Below, in pieces: positions 29,934-39,963 of a stretch of 64,000 bases of DNA. The stretch comes from Pseudomonas jinjuensis (GTDB lineage: Bacteria; Pseudomonadota; Gammaproteobacteria; Pseudomonadales; Pseudomonadaceae), in contig NZ_FNIJ01000009.1 of the NCBI RefSeq assembly GCF_900103845.1, positions 196,713 through 260,712 on the forward strand, read 5' to 3'. Made by a program: the position numbers and the translations under genes. The notes under the pieces were generated by a model. The model was not told where the DNA came from. It ran no database searches and saw only the letters and a program-made list of their open reading frames with translations. Every line of letters starts with the position of its first letter. Positions within the stretch are counted from its first letter, which is position 1.

Positions 29934-30473
29934 TCAGATCACCGCCTTCTTCGCGGCACGCAGGACACGGTCGGACAGGTCGCCCGGGCCAAGCGCCCGG
30001 GCAAGAGCCAGTCCACCCACCATCAGAGCCATATCGGCCAGCACGGCATCCGCCTCTTCGGGACGCCCCGCCAACTCCGCAGTCATCAGCTCCATGTGCT
30101 CGACCAGGGCCTGGCGGAAGCCTTCCGGCAGGTTCGCCACCTCGGCCAGGGAACTGGGAATCGGGCAACCTTCGTCCTCGCTGTCGCGGTGCTTGCGCGA
30201 CAGGTAGAACGCAGCGACCAGCGCCCGCCGCTCGGCGGAGGACAAGGCCGGATCGAGGTTCTTCAGCAGCGCCCGGCGTGTACAGAGCAATTGCCGGAAG
30301 GCCTCCAGCATGAGGGCGTCCTTGCTCTCGAAGTGGGCATAGAAACCACCGACGGTCAGCCCCGCCGCGCCCATCACCTCGCCAACGCTGGGCTCGACGG
30401 GCCCGTGCTTGAGCAGTGCCGAGGATGCGGCATCGAGGATGCGTTCACGGGTCTGGGCCTTCTTGTCGCTCAT
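29934..30473 (-). CDS. TetR-family transcriptional regulator
   Basis: 179 residues. The N-terminal helix-turn-helix runs TRERILDAASSALLKHGPVEPSVGEVMGAAGLTVGGFYAHFESKD (about 7-50). ATG at 30473 is preferred to a GTG 18 bases upstream since AGGA lies five to six bases before it. It probably represses the TetR-hydrolase unit through a dyad in the AT-rich DNA upstream (30513-30540). Confidence 0.88.
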   Translation of the reverse strand: MSDKKAQTRERILDAASSALLKHGPVEPSVGEVMGAAGLTVGGFYAHFESKDALMLEAFRQLLCTRRALLKNLDPALSSAERRALVAAFYLSRKHRDSEDEGCPIPSSLAEVANLPEGFRQALVEHMELMTAELAGRPEEADAVLADMALMVGGLALARALGPGDLSDRVLRAAKKAVI

Positions 30474-30512
30474 GGTTTTCCTGTCGCTCACGGTTGCCTT
30501 CCTGCCAAAAAT

Positions 30513-30540
30513 ATTATGATAGAAATATTATTCTCATAAT
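30513..30540. promoter_or_regulatory. AT-rich dyad upstream of the TetR gene
   Basis: ATTATGA at 30513-30519 and TCATAAT at 30534-30540 form an inverted repeat with a 14-base spacer. ATATTAT-type words repeat inside. The only strongly AT-rich patch nearby, so it probably holds the promoter and an autoregulatory site. Confidence 0.5.
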
Positions 30541-30599
30541 AAAAATCGGCAAGCGCTGAGTGCGACCATTGGTCGGAGGATTTTCGGGGAGCGGAAAAA

Positions 30600-30633
30600 C
30601 AAAAGGGCCACTCGAAGAACGAGTGGCCCTATA
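30600..30633 (-). terminator. terminator of the Ala-Glu tRNA unit
   Basis: AGGGCCACTCG-AAGAA-CGAGTGGCCCT, an 11-base perfect stem. Read leftward it is followed by TTTTGTTTTT. Confidence 0.9.
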
Positions 30634-30654
30634 GGCCCCGCAGAGCGGGAAAAT

Positions 30655-30730
30655 TGGCGTCCCCTAGGGGACTCGAACCCCTGTTACCGCCGTGAAAGGG
30701 CGGTGTCCTAGGCCACTAGACGAAGGGGAC
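30655..30730 (-). tRNA. tRNA-Glu (TTC)
   Basis: A 76-base tRNA with encoded CCA, anticodon TTC, acceptor GTCCCCT/AGGGGAC. Identical to 30893-30968. Confidence 0.97.
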
Positions 30731-30771
30731 GGAACCTTCGAAGAAATCCACGAACGTGGATTCTGGCAATT

Positions 30772-30847
<76 letters not shown>

Positions 30848-30892
30848 AGAACAACTCTGGCTGACGATGCATGAACATCGTCGCTGGAATAG

Positions 30893-30968
30893 TGGCGTCC
30901 CCTAGGGGACTCGAACCCCTGTTACCGCCGTGAAAGGGCGGTGTCCTAGGCCACTAGACGAAGGGGAC
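30893..30968 (-). tRNA. tRNA-Glu (TTC)
   Basis: Second copy of tRNA-Glu, 76 bases with CCA, transcribed after the first tRNA-Ala of the unit. The spacers on its two sides differ in length and sequence from those of the other copy. Confidence 0.97.
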
Positions 30969-31031
30969 GCAAAACCTTCGATTTTCAGCCCTGGCAATTT
31001 CCTGGAAAATCACCAGAGATTACTGGGAATT

Positions 31032-31107
<76 letters not shown>

Positions 31108-31220
31108 GTCGGTTAGGACGGGCGGCATCTTATGATCGGGCAGGCACCCTGTCAACATTATTTTTTCTTAAAGCCCAAAAAATTTTCCGCAAGAACAACC
31201 ACTTACCCCGCCCCATCATG

Positions 31221-31249
31221 AAAACGGCCCGCACAGGGCGGGCCGTTTA
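31221..31249 (-). terminator. terminator after gltX
   Basis: AAACGGCCCGC/GCGGGCCGTTT hairpin. Read leftward it ends in TTTCATG, so the T tract is short. Confidence 0.8.
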
Positions 31250-31271
31250 TCGTCTGGCTGGGGAAATCGGC

Positions 31272-32756
31272 TCAGCCGGGAATGGCGTCGCGAATCTTCT
31301 CCCACTCCTTGGCTTCCTTCTTCGACGCGCCGCCGAGCAGCTCCAGGGCCTGGCGCAGGCGATAGCGCGACAGGTCAGCGCCGAGGATCTCCATGGCGTC
31401 CAGCACCGACACCGAACTGGCCTGGCCGGTGATGGCCGGGAACATCAGCGGCATCACGTCACGCAGCTTGAGGCCCAGGTGCTCGGCCACCGCCTGGATG
31501 CAGCCAGTAATCTTCTCTTTTTCCCACTGGCGCAGCGCCTCCAGCTTCCATAGCAGCAGCTGCAGGACCTGGCGCACCTGGGTGGCGTCGAGCTTCTTGT
31601 GCTCGAACAGGCTGGCGTCCAGCTGCACTCCACCGCTGAAGAAGAAACCGGCGAGCGGCGCGATCTGGCTGAAGTTCTCCACCCTGCCCTGCACGTGCGG
31701 GGCGATCTTCATCAGGTATTCGGGATTCAGCGCCCACTTCTGCACTTCCCGGGCGAAGTCTTCCACCGCCAGTTCGCGGATCCACTGCCCGTTCAGCCAG
31801 GACAGCTTCTCCAGGTCGAAGATCGGCCCACCGAGGGAAACCCGCGACAGGTCGAAGTTCTCGATCATCTCGGCGAGGGTGAACTTCTCGCGCTCATCGG
31901 GCATCGACCAGCCCATGCGGCCGAGATAGTTCAGCAGCGCCTGCGGCAGGTAGCCCATGCGCTCGTAAAAGGTGATGGAGGTGGGGTTCTTGCGCTTGGA
32001 CAGCTTGCTCTTGTCCGGATTGCGCAGCAGCGGCATGTAGCACAGCACCGGCTGCTCCCAGCCGAAGTACTCGTAGAGCTTGATCAGCTTCGGCGCCGAC
32101 GGTAGCCACTCCTCGCCGCGCAGGACGTGGGTGATGCCCATCAGGTGGTCGTCCACCACGTTGGCGAGGAAGTAGGTCGGCAGGCCGTCGGCCTTCATCA
32201 GCACCTGCATGTCCATGCGATCCCACGGGATCTCGACGTCGCCGCGCAGCATGTCCGGCACCACGCAGACGCCCTCGGTCGGCACCTTCATGCGCACGAC
32301 ATGGGATTCGCCCGCAGCGATGCGGCTGGCCGCCTCTTCCTTCGACAGGTGCATGCACAGGCCGTCGTAGCGGGGGGTTTCCTTGCGCGCCTGCTGTTCG
32401 GCGCGCACCGCATCCAGGCGCTCCGGGGTGCAGAAGCAGGGGAAGGCGTGGCCCTTCTCGACCAGTTCGTCGGAGTACTTCTTATAGATGGCGCCGCGCT
32501 CGCTCTGCCGATACGGGCCATGCGGGCCGCCGACGTCCGGGCCTTCGTCCCATTCGATGCCGAGCCAGCGCAGGGCGTCGAAGATCTGCTGTTCGGACTC
32601 GCGGGTGGAGCGCAGTTGGTCGGTGTCCTCGATGCGCAGGATGAACTGGCCGCCGTGCTGGCGGGCGAAGCAGAGGTTGAACAGCGCGATGTAGGCGGTG
32701 CCGACGTGCGGGTCGCCGGTGGGAGACGGCGCGATACGGGTGCGAACGGTGGTCAT
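31272..32756 (-). CDS. gltX: glutamyl-tRNA synthetase
   Basis: 494 residues. Class I synthetase with the HIGH-type motif [13 protein letters not shown] at the N-terminus and KLSKR (KMSKS type) in the middle. The anticodon-binding helical domain fills the C-terminal third. Charges tRNA-Glu; fittingly it lies beside two tRNA-Glu genes, as in P. aeruginosa. Confidence 0.97.
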   Translation of the reverse strand: MTTVRTRIAPSPTGDPHVGTAYIALFNLCFARQHGGQFILRIEDTDQLRSTRESEQQIFDALRWLGIEWDEGPDVGGPHGPYRQSERGAIYKKYSDELVEKGHAFPCFCTPERLDAVRAEQQARKETPRYDGLCMHLSKEEAASRIAAGESHVVRMKVPTEGVCVVPDMLRGDVEIPWDRMDMQVLMKADGLPTYFLANVVDDHLMGITHVLRGEEWLPSAPKLIKLYEYFGWEQPVLCYMPLLRNPDKSKLSKRKNPTSITFYERMGYLPQALLNYLGRMGWSMPDEREKFTLAEMIENFDLSRVSLGGPIFDLEKLSWLNGQWIRELAVEDFAREVQKWALNPEYLMKIAPHVQGRVENFSQIAPLAGFFFSGGVQLDASLFEHKKLDATQVRQVLQLLLWKLEALRQWEKEKITGCIQAVAEHLGLKLRDVMPLMFPAITGQASSVSVLDAMEILGADLSRYRLRQALELLGGASKKEAKEWEKIRDAIPG

Positions 32757-32804
32757 GAAGGCTCTCGTGCAAAGCGAAAGAAACAGCGCGGCCGATGACC
32801 GCGC

Positions 32805-33728
32805 TCATGGGCGCGATGTTATCAGGCGGGCCGCCCCCGGCTCCAGCCACTGGCCTTCCGTCACCGGCAGGCAACCGATGAGGAAGTCGAGGAAGGCCTT
32901 CACTTTCATCGCCTGGAAACGCCTCGAAGGATAGACCGCATAGATTTCCCCGGCCGGCAGCTGCACCTCCGGCAACAGCCGTACCAGCCGCCCCGCCTCG
33001 ACCCAGGCGTCGACGATCAGCTCGGGCAGCGCGGCGATTCCCGCCCCCGCCAGCACCGCCTCGCGGGCGAAGGTCACGTTGTTGCAGGACAGCACCCGCT
33101 GGCAGGGCACCTGCTCATCCGCCAGCGGCCAGTAGCGCTGGGAATCCTGCTGCAGCAGCACGCCGCGATGCCGCTCCAGGTCCCCCGGCCGTTCCGGCCG
33201 GCCATGCAGGCGGATGTATTCGGGACTGGCGCACAGGCAGCGCTTGCTGATCAGCAGCCGGCGGGCGATCAGGGTGGAATCCTCCGGCTGGCCGACCATG
33301 ATGGCGATGTCCACGCCCTCCTCCAGCGGATCGACGATCCGCGAGGTCAGCTCCACTTCCGCGCTGATCTGCGGATACAGGCGCATGAAATCGCCGAGCA
33401 CCCCGGCCAGGTAGACCTGCCCGAACTCGATCGGCGAAGTGATGCGCAACTGGCCGGACGGCGCCTGCTGCAACTGCATCACCGCCTGCTCGGCCTCGGC
33501 GAAGTCGAGCATGATCTGCCGGCAGCGGTCGTAGTACGCCTGCCCCACTTCGGTCAGGCGCAGCTTGCGCGTGGTGCGATTGAGCAGGCGCACCCCCAGG
33601 CGCTCCTCCAGCAGGGCGATGCGCCGGCTCACCGTCGATTTCTGCATGCCCATACTTTGCGCGGCCTGGGTAAAGCTGTGGCATTCCACGACCCGGGTGA
33701 AGATCAGCGCATCATCCAGCCCCATCAT
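32805..33728 (-). CDS. LysR-family transcriptional regulator
   Basis: 307 residues. N-terminal helix-turn-helix (LDDALIFTRVVECHSFTQAA) then a ligand-binding domain with SGQLRITSPIEFGQ, the CrgA/AaeR-like branch. Divergent from the EmrAB-type pump genes, so it likely controls them. Starts with two ATG codons in a row; either may be used. Confidence 0.88.
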   Translation of the reverse strand: MMGLDDALIFTRVVECHSFTQAAQSMGMQKSTVSRRIALLEERLGVRLLNRTTRKLRLTEVGQAYYDRCRQIMLDFAEAEQAVMQLQQAPSGQLRITSPIEFGQVYLAGVLGDFMRLYPQISAEVELTSRIVDPLEEGVDIAIMVGQPEDSTLIARRLLISKRCLCASPEYIRLHGRPERPGDLERHRGVLLQQDSQRYWPLADEQVPCQRVLSCNNVTFAREAVLAGAGIAALPELIVDAWVEAGRLVRLLPEVQLPAGEIYAVYPSRRFQAMKVKAFLDFLIGCLPVTEGQWLEPGAARLITSRP

Positions 33729-33747
33729 TGTTCCCTGTATGCAACAA
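33728..33747. promoter_or_regulatory. dyad at the LysR/emrA divergent region
   Basis: TTGTT-N10-AACAA inverted repeat overlapping the first codon of the LysR gene. Fits an autoregulatory LysR site, but the arms are short. Confidence 0.4.
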
Positions 33748-33831
33748 AGTTTCCGAAGTGTAGCGGCTAGGGGCCACTGAGGAACACTGGTAGATTGGCA
33801 AGAATTTGCTCAACCAAACGCTCGTTTTCCC

Positions 33832-34866
33832 ATGCCCACACAACTCAAGCGTCGCCTTTCCATTTTCCTCGTGCTGCTGTGCCTGGTAGCCGCCACCCTG
33901 CTCGGCCGCTGGTATTTCATCGGCCGCTTCGTCGAGACCACCGACAACGCCTACGTGCAGGGCGAAATCACCCGTATCGCCAGCCAGCTCGGCGCACGCA
34001 TCGAGGAGGTGCTGGTGCATGACAACCAGCATGTGGAGAAGGGCCAGTTGCTGGTCCGCCTGGAAGCCAGCGATTTCCAGCTCGCCCTGGACCGCGCCAA
34101 GGCGAGCCTTGCCACCCGCGAGGCAGAACTGGCCCAGGCGCGCAGCAAGCTGAAAGGCCAGGCGAGCACGATCGCCGCCAGCGCAGCCGATCTGAATGCC
34201 AGCCAGGCCACCTTCGGCCGCGCCCAGATCGACCTGAACCGCGCCCAGGCCCTACGCAAGCCCGGCTACGTCTCCGAAGAGCGCGTCACCACCCTCACCG
34301 CCGACTCCCGCGTCGCCCGCTCCCAGGTGGCCAAGGCCGAGGCCGACCTGCGCGCCCAGCAGGTCCAGCGCGACACCCTGGGCGCCGACATCCAGCGCCT
34401 GGAAGCACAGATCGCCAGCGCCCGCACCGAGGTCGCCCAGGCCGAGATCAACCTGGCCCGCACGGAAATCCGAGCACCGGTAAGCGGCCTGGTCGGCCAG
34501 CGCAGCGCGCGGGTCGGCCAGTACGTGCAGAACGGCCAGGGACTGCTGTCGCTGGTGCCGGACGAAGGCATCTGGGTCCAGGCCAACTTCAAGGAAACCC
34601 AGGTCGGCCGCATGCGGCCGGGGCAGAAGGCGCGCCTGGTGCTGGACGCCTTCCCCGACCAGCCCATCGAAGGCGCCGTGGAAAGCCTGTTCGCCGCCTC
34701 CGGCGCACAGTTCAGCCTGCTGCCGCCGGACAACGCCACCGGCAACTTCACCAAGGTGGTGCAGCGCATTCCGGTGAAGATCACCTTCGCCGGCGACAAC
34801 CCGCTGCAAGGCCTGATCCGCCCCGGCATGTCGGTGGAGGCCGAGGTCGAGTTCCGTGAGCACTGA
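33832..34866 (+). CDS. HlyD-family membrane fusion protein, EmrA-like
   Basis: 344 residues. N-terminal membrane anchor (FLVLLCLVAATLLGRWYFI), lipoyl/barrel-sandwich halves at about 40-75 and 205-240, and a long coiled-coil hairpin between them. Periplasmic adaptor that would link the MFS pump to an outer-membrane channel; no channel gene is near, so one encoded elsewhere must serve. Overlaps the pump gene by 11 bases. Confidence 0.9.
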   Translation: MPTQLKRRLSIFLVLLCLVAATLLGRWYFIGRFVETTDNAYVQGEITRIASQLGARIEEVLVHDNQHVEKGQLLVRLEASDFQLALDRAKASLATREAELAQARSKLKGQASTIAASAADLNASQATFGRAQIDLNRAQALRKPGYVSEERVTTLTADSRVARSQVAKAEADLRAQQVQRDTLGADIQRLEAQIASARTEVAQAEINLARTEIRAPVSGLVGQRSARVGQYVQNGQGLLSLVPDEGIWVQANFKETQVGRMRPGQKARLVLDAFPDQPIEGAVESLFAASGAQFSLLPPDNATGNFTKVVQRIPVKITFAGDNPLQGLIRPGMSVEAEVEFREH

Positions 34867-36415
34867 TGTCCTCGTCCGGCCGACGGAGTCCGCCAGCCGC
34901 CGCGACTGGATCGCCGTGCTCAGCGTCATGCTCGGCGCGTTCATGGCGATCCTCGACATCCAGATCACCAATTCCTCGCTGAAGGACATCCAGGGCGCGC
35001 TCTCTGCCACCCTGGAGGAAGGCTCGTGGATTTCCACTTCCTACCTGGTGGCGGAAGTCATCATGATCCCGCTGACCACCTGGCTGGTGCAGCTGCTCTC
35101 GGCGCGGCGCCTGGCGGTGGTGATCTCCATCGGCTTCCTGATTTCCTCGCTGCTCTGCTCGCTGGCCTGGAACCTGGAAAGCATGATCGTGTTCCGCGCC
35201 CTGCAGGGCTTCACCGGCGGTGCGCTGATCCCCCTGGCCTTCACCCTGTCGCTGCTCAAGCTGCCGGACCACCAGCGCGCCAAGGGCATGGCGCTGTTCG
35301 CCATCACCGCCACCTTCGCCCCCTCCATCGGCCCGACCCTGGGCGGCTGGCTGACCGAGAACTGGGGCTGGGAATACATCTTCTATATCAACGTGCCGCC
35401 GGGGCTGGTGATGATCGCCGGCCTGCTCTACGGCCTGGAGAAGAAGGCGCCGCACTGGGAACTGCTCAAGCGCACCGACTATGCCGGCATCGTCACCATG
35501 GCCGTCGGCCTGGGCTGCCTGCAGGTGTTCCTCGAGGAAGGCCATCGCAAGGACTGGCTGGAATCCAGCCTGATCCTCAGCCTCGGCAGCATCGCCAGCA
35601 TCAGCCTGATCCTGTTCGTGATCCTGCAGCTGTCGCGGCCCAGCCCGCTGATCAACCTGCGCATCCTCGGCAATCGCAACTTCGGCCTGGCCGGGATTGC
35701 CAGCGTCGGCATGGGCATGGGCCTGTATGGCTCGATCTTCGTGCTGCCGCTCTACCTTGCGCAGATCCAGGGCTACAACGCCATGCAGATCGGCGAAGTG
35801 ATCATGTGGATGGGCTTCCCCCAGTTGCTGCTGATCCCGCTGGTGCCGCGGCTGATGAAGGTGGTGCCGCCGCGCTTCCTCTGCGCCATCGGCTTCTGCC
35901 TGTTCGCCTCGGCCAGCTTCTTCTCCGGGGTGCTCAACCCGGACTTCGCCGGGCCGCAGTTCAGCCACATACAGCTGGTCCGCGCCATGGGCCAGCCGCT
36001 GATCATGATCACCGTGTCGCTGATCGCCACCGCCTACATCCTGCCGCAGGACGCCGGCTCCGCCTCGGGGCTGTTCAACATCCTGCGCAACCTCGGCGGC
36101 GCGATCGGCATCGCCCTGCTCTCGACCCTGCTGGATAGCCGCGCCAAGGTCTATTACGACTACCTGCGCGAATCCGTGGTGCCGAGCAACGGCGCGGTGG
36201 ACGAGCGCCTGGCGCAGCTCACCGCCCAGCTCGGCAGCCAGCAGGCGGCGCTGGGCAAGCTGAGCGAGATCGTGCACCAGCAGGCGTCGATCATGGCCTA
36301 CAACGATGCCTTCCACGTCATCGGCATCTTCCTCATGGTCGGCATGTTCGCCATCCTGCTGACCAAGCCGCTGCCGCCGGGCATGGGTACTTCGGCGGCC
36401 GCGGAAGCGCACTGA
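34856..36415 (+). CDS. MFS drug efflux transporter, DHA2 (EmrB) family
   Basis: 519 residues, about 14 membrane segments. DHA2 motif C-like sequence FAPSIGPTLGGWL, and motif D1-like LDIQITNSSLKDIQG near the N-terminus. Proton-driven export of hydrophobic compounds with the EmrA-like partner. Starts at GTG within the end of the adaptor gene, so translation is coupled. Substrates not predictable. Confidence 0.9.
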   Translation: MSTDVLVRPTESASRRDWIAVLSVMLGAFMAILDIQITNSSLKDIQGALSATLEEGSWISTSYLVAEVIMIPLTTWLVQLLSARRLAVVISIGFLISSLLCSLAWNLESMIVFRALQGFTGGALIPLAFTLSLLKLPDHQRAKGMALFAITATFAPSIGPTLGGWLTENWGWEYIFYINVPPGLVMIAGLLYGLEKKAPHWELLKRTDYAGIVTMAVGLGCLQVFLEEGHRKDWLESSLILSLGSIASISLILFVILQLSRPSPLINLRILGNRNFGLAGIASVGMGMGLYGSIFVLPLYLAQIQGYNAMQIGEVIMWMGFPQLLLIPLVPRLMKVVPPRFLCAIGFCLFASASFFSGVLNPDFAGPQFSHIQLVRAMGQPLIMITVSLIATAYILPQDAGSASGLFNILRNLGGAIGIALLSTLLDSRAKVYYDYLRESVVPSNGAVDERLAQLTAQLGSQQAALGKLSEIVHQQASIMAYNDAFHVIGIFLMVGMFAILLTKPLPPGMGTSAAAEAH

Positions 36416-36425
36416 CGGGCAAGGA

Positions 36426-38444
36426 TCAGCCGAACTCGACCAGCCTTTCCCGCAACTTGTGGATCTCGTCGCGCACCGCCGCGGCGGATTCGAACTCCAG
36501 GTCGCGGGCCAGCTTGTACATGCGCTCTTCCAACTGGTGGATGCGTTTGCCGATCTCGGCCGGCGTGCGCAGCTGTTCCGCCTCGTAGCGACCGCTCTCC
36601 TCCGCCACCTTGGCCACGCCACGGCGCTTGCCGCGACCGCCGGGCACGGTGGCGCCTTCGAGGATGTCCTTGATGTCCTTCTTCACGCCCTTCGGCACGA
36701 TGCCGTGGGCCTCGTTGAAGGCAATCTGCTTGGCGCGACGCCGTTCGGTCTCGCCGATCGCCCGCTGCATCGAGCCGGTGACGTTGTCGGCATAGAGGAT
36801 CGCCTTGCCGTTCAGGTTGCGCGCGGCGCGGCCGATGGTCTGGATCAGCGAGCGCTCGGAACGCAGGAAACCTTCCTTGTCCGCGTCCAGCACCGCCACC
36901 AGCGACACCTCGGGCATGTCCAGGCCCTCGCGCAACAGGTTGATGCCCACCAGCACGTCGAAGGCGCCGATACGCAGGTCGCGGATGATTTCCACCCGTT
37001 CCACCGTCTCGATATCCGAGTGCAGGTAGCGCACTCGCACGTCGTGATCGCCCAGGTAGTCGGTGAGATCCTCGGCCATGCGCTTGGTCAGGGTGGTGAC
37101 CAGCACGCGTTCGTCGCTGGCCACGCGCAGGCGGATTTCCGAGAGCAGGTCGTCGACCTGGGTGAGCGCCGGGCGCACCTCGATTTCCGGGTCGACCAGG
37201 CCGGTGGGACGCACCACCTGCTCGATCACCCGCCCGGCGTGCTGCGCTTCATAAGGGCCGGGCGTCGCGGAAACGAAGATGGTCTGCGGGCTGATCGCCT
37301 CCCATTCCTCGAAGCGCAGCGGCCGGTTGTCCAGCGCCGAGGGCAGGCGGAAGCCGTACTCCACCAGGGTTTCCTTGCGCGAACGGTCGCCCTTGTACAT
37401 GGCGCCGACCTGCGGAACGCTGACGTGGGATTCGTCGATCACCAGCAGCGAGTTGGCCGGCAGGTAGTCGTAGAGGGTCGGAGGCGGCTCGCCCGGAGCG
37501 CGCCCGGACAGGTAGCGCGAGTAGTTCTCGATGCCGTTGCAGTAGCCCAGCTCGAGGATCATCTCCAGGTCGAAGCGGGTGCGCTGCTCCAGGCGCTGCG
37601 CCTCGACCAGCTTGTTGTTGTTGCGCAGGTACTCCAGGCGCTCCTTCAGTTCTTCCCGGATCTGGTCCACCGCGTTCATCAGGGTTTCCCGCGGGGTGAC
37701 GTAGTGGCTCTTCGGATAGAAGGTGAAGCGCGGCAGCTTGCGCAGCACCTCGCCGGTGAGCGGATCGAAGGCGGCGATGTTCTCCACCTCGTCGTCGAAC
37801 AGCTCGACGCGGATCGCTTCCATCTCGGATTCGGCCGGGAAGATGTCGATCACGTCGCCGCGCACGCGGAAGCTGGCGCGGGCGAAATCCATGTCGTTGC
37901 GGGTGTACTGCAGGCTGGTCAGGCGGCGCAGCAGCTCGCGCTGGTCCATGCGGTCGCCGCGATCGAGGTGCAGCACCATCTTCAGGTAGGAAGCCGGATC
38001 GCCAAGGCCGTAGATCGACGACACGGTGCAGACGATGATCGCGTCCTCGCGCTCCAGCAGGGCCTTGGTCGCCGACAGGCGCATCTGCTCGATGTGGTCG
38101 TTGATCGAGGCGTCCTTCTCGATATAGGTGTCGGAGGACGGCACGTAGGCTTCCGGCTGGTAGTAGTCGTAATAGGAGACGAAGTACTCCACCGCGTTGT
38201 GCGGGAAGAAGGTCTTGAACTCCCCGTACAGCTGCGCGGCCAGCGTCTTGTTCGGCGCCAGCACCATGGTCGGGCGCTGCACCTGGGCGATCACGTTGGC
38301 GATGCTGAAGGTCTTGCCGGAACCGGTCACGCCGAGCAGCGTCTGGTGCGACAGGCCGGCTTCCAGGCCCTCCACCATCTGCCGGATGGCCTCGGGCTGA
38401 TCGCCCGCCGGCTTGAATTTCGAGTCCAACTGGAATGTCGACAT
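36426..38444 (-). CDS. uvrB: excinuclease ABC subunit B
   Basis: 672 residues. Walker [10 protein letters not shown], beta-hairpin [16 protein letters not shown]-type box DESHVS, helicase motif [11 protein letters not shown], and a C-terminal UVR domain ([17 protein letters not shown]). Damage recognition in nucleotide excision repair. The ATG at 38444 has GAGG five bases upstream; codons further up belong to the leader. No LexA box (CTGT-N8-ACAG) is visible, but a strong hairpin precedes the gene. Convergent with the pump gene, 10 bases apart. Confidence 0.97.
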   Translation of the reverse strand: MSTFQLDSKFKPAGDQPEAIRQMVEGLEAGLSHQTLLGVTGSGKTFSIANVIAQVQRPTMVLAPNKTLAAQLYGEFKTFFPHNAVEYFVSYYDYYQPEAYVPSSDTYIEKDASINDHIEQMRLSATKALLEREDAIIVCTVSSIYGLGDPASYLKMVLHLDRGDRMDQRELLRRLTSLQYTRNDMDFARASFRVRGDVIDIFPAESEMEAIRVELFDDEVENIAAFDPLTGEVLRKLPRFTFYPKSHYVTPRETLMNAVDQIREELKERLEYLRNNNKLVEAQRLEQRTRFDLEMILELGYCNGIENYSRYLSGRAPGEPPPTLYDYLPANSLLVIDESHVSVPQVGAMYKGDRSRKETLVEYGFRLPSALDNRPLRFEEWEAISPQTIFVSATPGPYEAQHAGRVIEQVVRPTGLVDPEIEVRPALTQVDDLLSEIRLRVASDERVLVTTLTKRMAEDLTDYLGDHDVRVRYLHSDIETVERVEIIRDLRIGAFDVLVGINLLREGLDMPEVSLVAVLDADKEGFLRSERSLIQTIGRAARNLNGKAILYADNVTGSMQRAIGETERRRAKQIAFNEAHGIVPKGVKKDIKDILEGATVPGGRGKRRGVAKVAEESGRYEAEQLRTPAEIGKRIHQLEERMYKLARDLEFESAAAVRDEIHKLRERLVEFG

Positions 38445-38493
38445 GGGTACCTCGCTCGGGGGCTGTGACGCTGAAGGGCAAGCGGCGTCAAAA

Positions 38494-38525
38494 CCGGGTG
38501 AATGCTCCTCGCTGCATTCACCCGG
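38494..38525. promoter_or_regulatory. perfect hairpin upstream of uvrB
   Basis: CCGGGTGAATGC at 38494-38505 and GCATTCACCCGG at 38514-38525 form a 12-base perfect stem with an 8-base loop. Read toward uvrB the stem is followed by TTTTG, so it could act as an attenuator; as DNA it could be an operator. Confidence 0.6.
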
Positions 38526-38620
38526 GACCGATATAATACCGACCCGCCGACGCAACCCCCAGCGCCCGTCGCGAAGGGTTGCACTTGCAACCACATCCTT
38601 GCCTTTAGAGCTGCCGACAA

Positions 38621-39817
38621 ATGAGTCTGTTCTCCGCCGTCGAAATGGCCCCCCGCGACCCCATCCTGGGACTGAACGAAGCGTTCAATGCCGATACCCG
38701 TCCCGGAAAGATCAACCTGGGGGTTGGCGTGTACTACAACGAGGAAGGCCGCCTTCCTCTGCTGCGCGCCGTACAGGCCGCCGAGCAGGCCCGCATCGAG
38801 GCGCACGCGCCGCGCGGCTACCTGCCGATCGAAGGTATCGCCGCCTATGACCAGGGCGTGCAGAAGCTGCTGTTCGGCGCAGATTCCGAACTGCTGGCCG
38901 AAGGCCGCGTGGTGACCACCCAGGCCGTCGGCGGGACCGGCGCGCTGAAGACCGGCGCCGACTTCCTCAAGCGCCTGCTGCCGGACGCCGTGGTCGCCAT
39001 CAGCGACCCGAGCTGGGAAAACCACCGCGCGCTGTTCGAAGCCGCCGGCTTCCCGGTGCAGAACTACCGCTACTACGACGCCGCCACCCAGGGCGTGAAC
39101 CGCAGCGGCATGCTGGAAGACCTGAAGGCCCTGCCGGCCCGCTCCGTCGTCGTGCTGCACGCCTGCTGCCACAACCCGACCGGCGTCGACCTGAGCCTGG
39201 AAGACTGGCAACAGGTTCTCGACGTGCTGAAGTCCAAGGAACACGTGCCGTTCCTCGACATCGCCTACCAGGGCTTCGGCGACGGGATCGACGAGGACGC
39301 CGAAGCGGTGCGCCTGTTCGCCAAGTCCGGGCTGAACTTCTTCGTATCCAGCTCGTTCTCCAAGTCCTTCTCGCTGTACGGCGAGCGCGTCGGCGCACTG
39401 TCCATCGTCACCGACAGCCGCGAGGAATCCGCCCGCGTCCTGTCGCAGGTGAAGCGCGTCATCCGCACCAACTACTCCAACCCACCGACCCACGGCGCCA
39501 GCGTGGTCGCCGCCGTGCTCAACAGCCCCGAGCTGCGCGGCCTGTGGGAAGAGGAACTGGGCGAGATGCGCAACCGCATCCGCGCCATGCGCGAAGCCAT
39601 GGTCGCCCAACTGGCCGCCTTCGGCGCCAAGCGCGACTTCGGCTTCGTCGCCCGGCAGCGCGGCATGTTCTCCTACTCCGGCCTGACCGCCGAGCAGGTG
39701 GAGCGCCTGAAGAACGAATTCGGCATCTATGCCGTCGGCACCGGCCGTATCTGCGTTGCTGCGCTGAACAACAGCAACATCGAAACGGTCACCCGCGCCA
39801 TCGTCCAGGTGCTCTGA
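38621..39817 (+). CDS. aromatic/aspartate amino acid aminotransferase
   Basis: 398 residues, class I PLP aminotransferase of the AspC/TyrB group. Starts [19 protein letters not shown]; substrate loop [21 protein letters not shown] lysine in [17 protein letters not shown]-terminal [11 protein letters not shown]. Swaps amino groups between aromatic or acidic amino acids and 2-oxoglutarate. Divergent from uvrB. TATAAT at 38532-38537 is a possible -10 with no clear -35. Ends at a strong terminator. Confidence 0.93.
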   Translation: MSLFSAVEMAPRDPILGLNEAFNADTRPGKINLGVGVYYNEEGRLPLLRAVQAAEQARIEAHAPRGYLPIEGIAAYDQGVQKLLFGADSELLAEGRVVTTQAVGGTGALKTGADFLKRLLPDAVVAISDPSWENHRALFEAAGFPVQNYRYYDAATQGVNRSGMLEDLKALPARSVVVLHACCHNPTGVDLSLEDWQQVLDVLKSKEHVPFLDIAYQGFGDGIDEDAEAVRLFAKSGLNFFVSSSFSKSFSLYGERVGALSIVTDSREESARVLSQVKRVIRTNYSNPPTHGASVVAAVLNSPELRGLWEEELGEMRNRIRAMREAMVAQLAAFGAKRDFGFVARQRGMFSYSGLTAEQVERLKNEFGIYAVGTGRICVAALNNSNIETVTRAIVQVL

Positions 39818-39827
39818 CAAAAGGATC

Positions 39828-39863
39828 GGGAAGTCGAGCTGGAAAGCTTGACTTCCCCTTTTT
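39828..39863 (+). terminator. terminator after the aminotransferase gene
   Basis: GGGAAGTC...GACTTCCC with inner AGCT/AGCTT pairing, then CTTTTT. Confidence 0.9.
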
Positions 39864-39887
39864 AATCAGTAGGATACGCACCGTTGT

Positions 39888-39963
39888 TCCGCGATAGCTC
39901 AGTCGGTAGAGCAAATGACTGTTAATCATTGGGTCCCTGGTTCGAGTCCAGGTCGCGGAGCCA
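39888..39963 (+). tRNA. tRNA-Asn (GTT)
   Basis: A 76-base tRNA with encoded CCA, anticodon GTT in CTGTTAATC. Its 3' 20 bases are repeated 160 bases downstream, within a tandem repeat. Confidence 0.97.

Noticed and set aside
36426..38620. LexA/SOS box upstream of uvrB
   Set aside because: Looked for CTGT-N8-ACAG; only an unpaired CTGTGACG at about 38463 is present, inside the leader.
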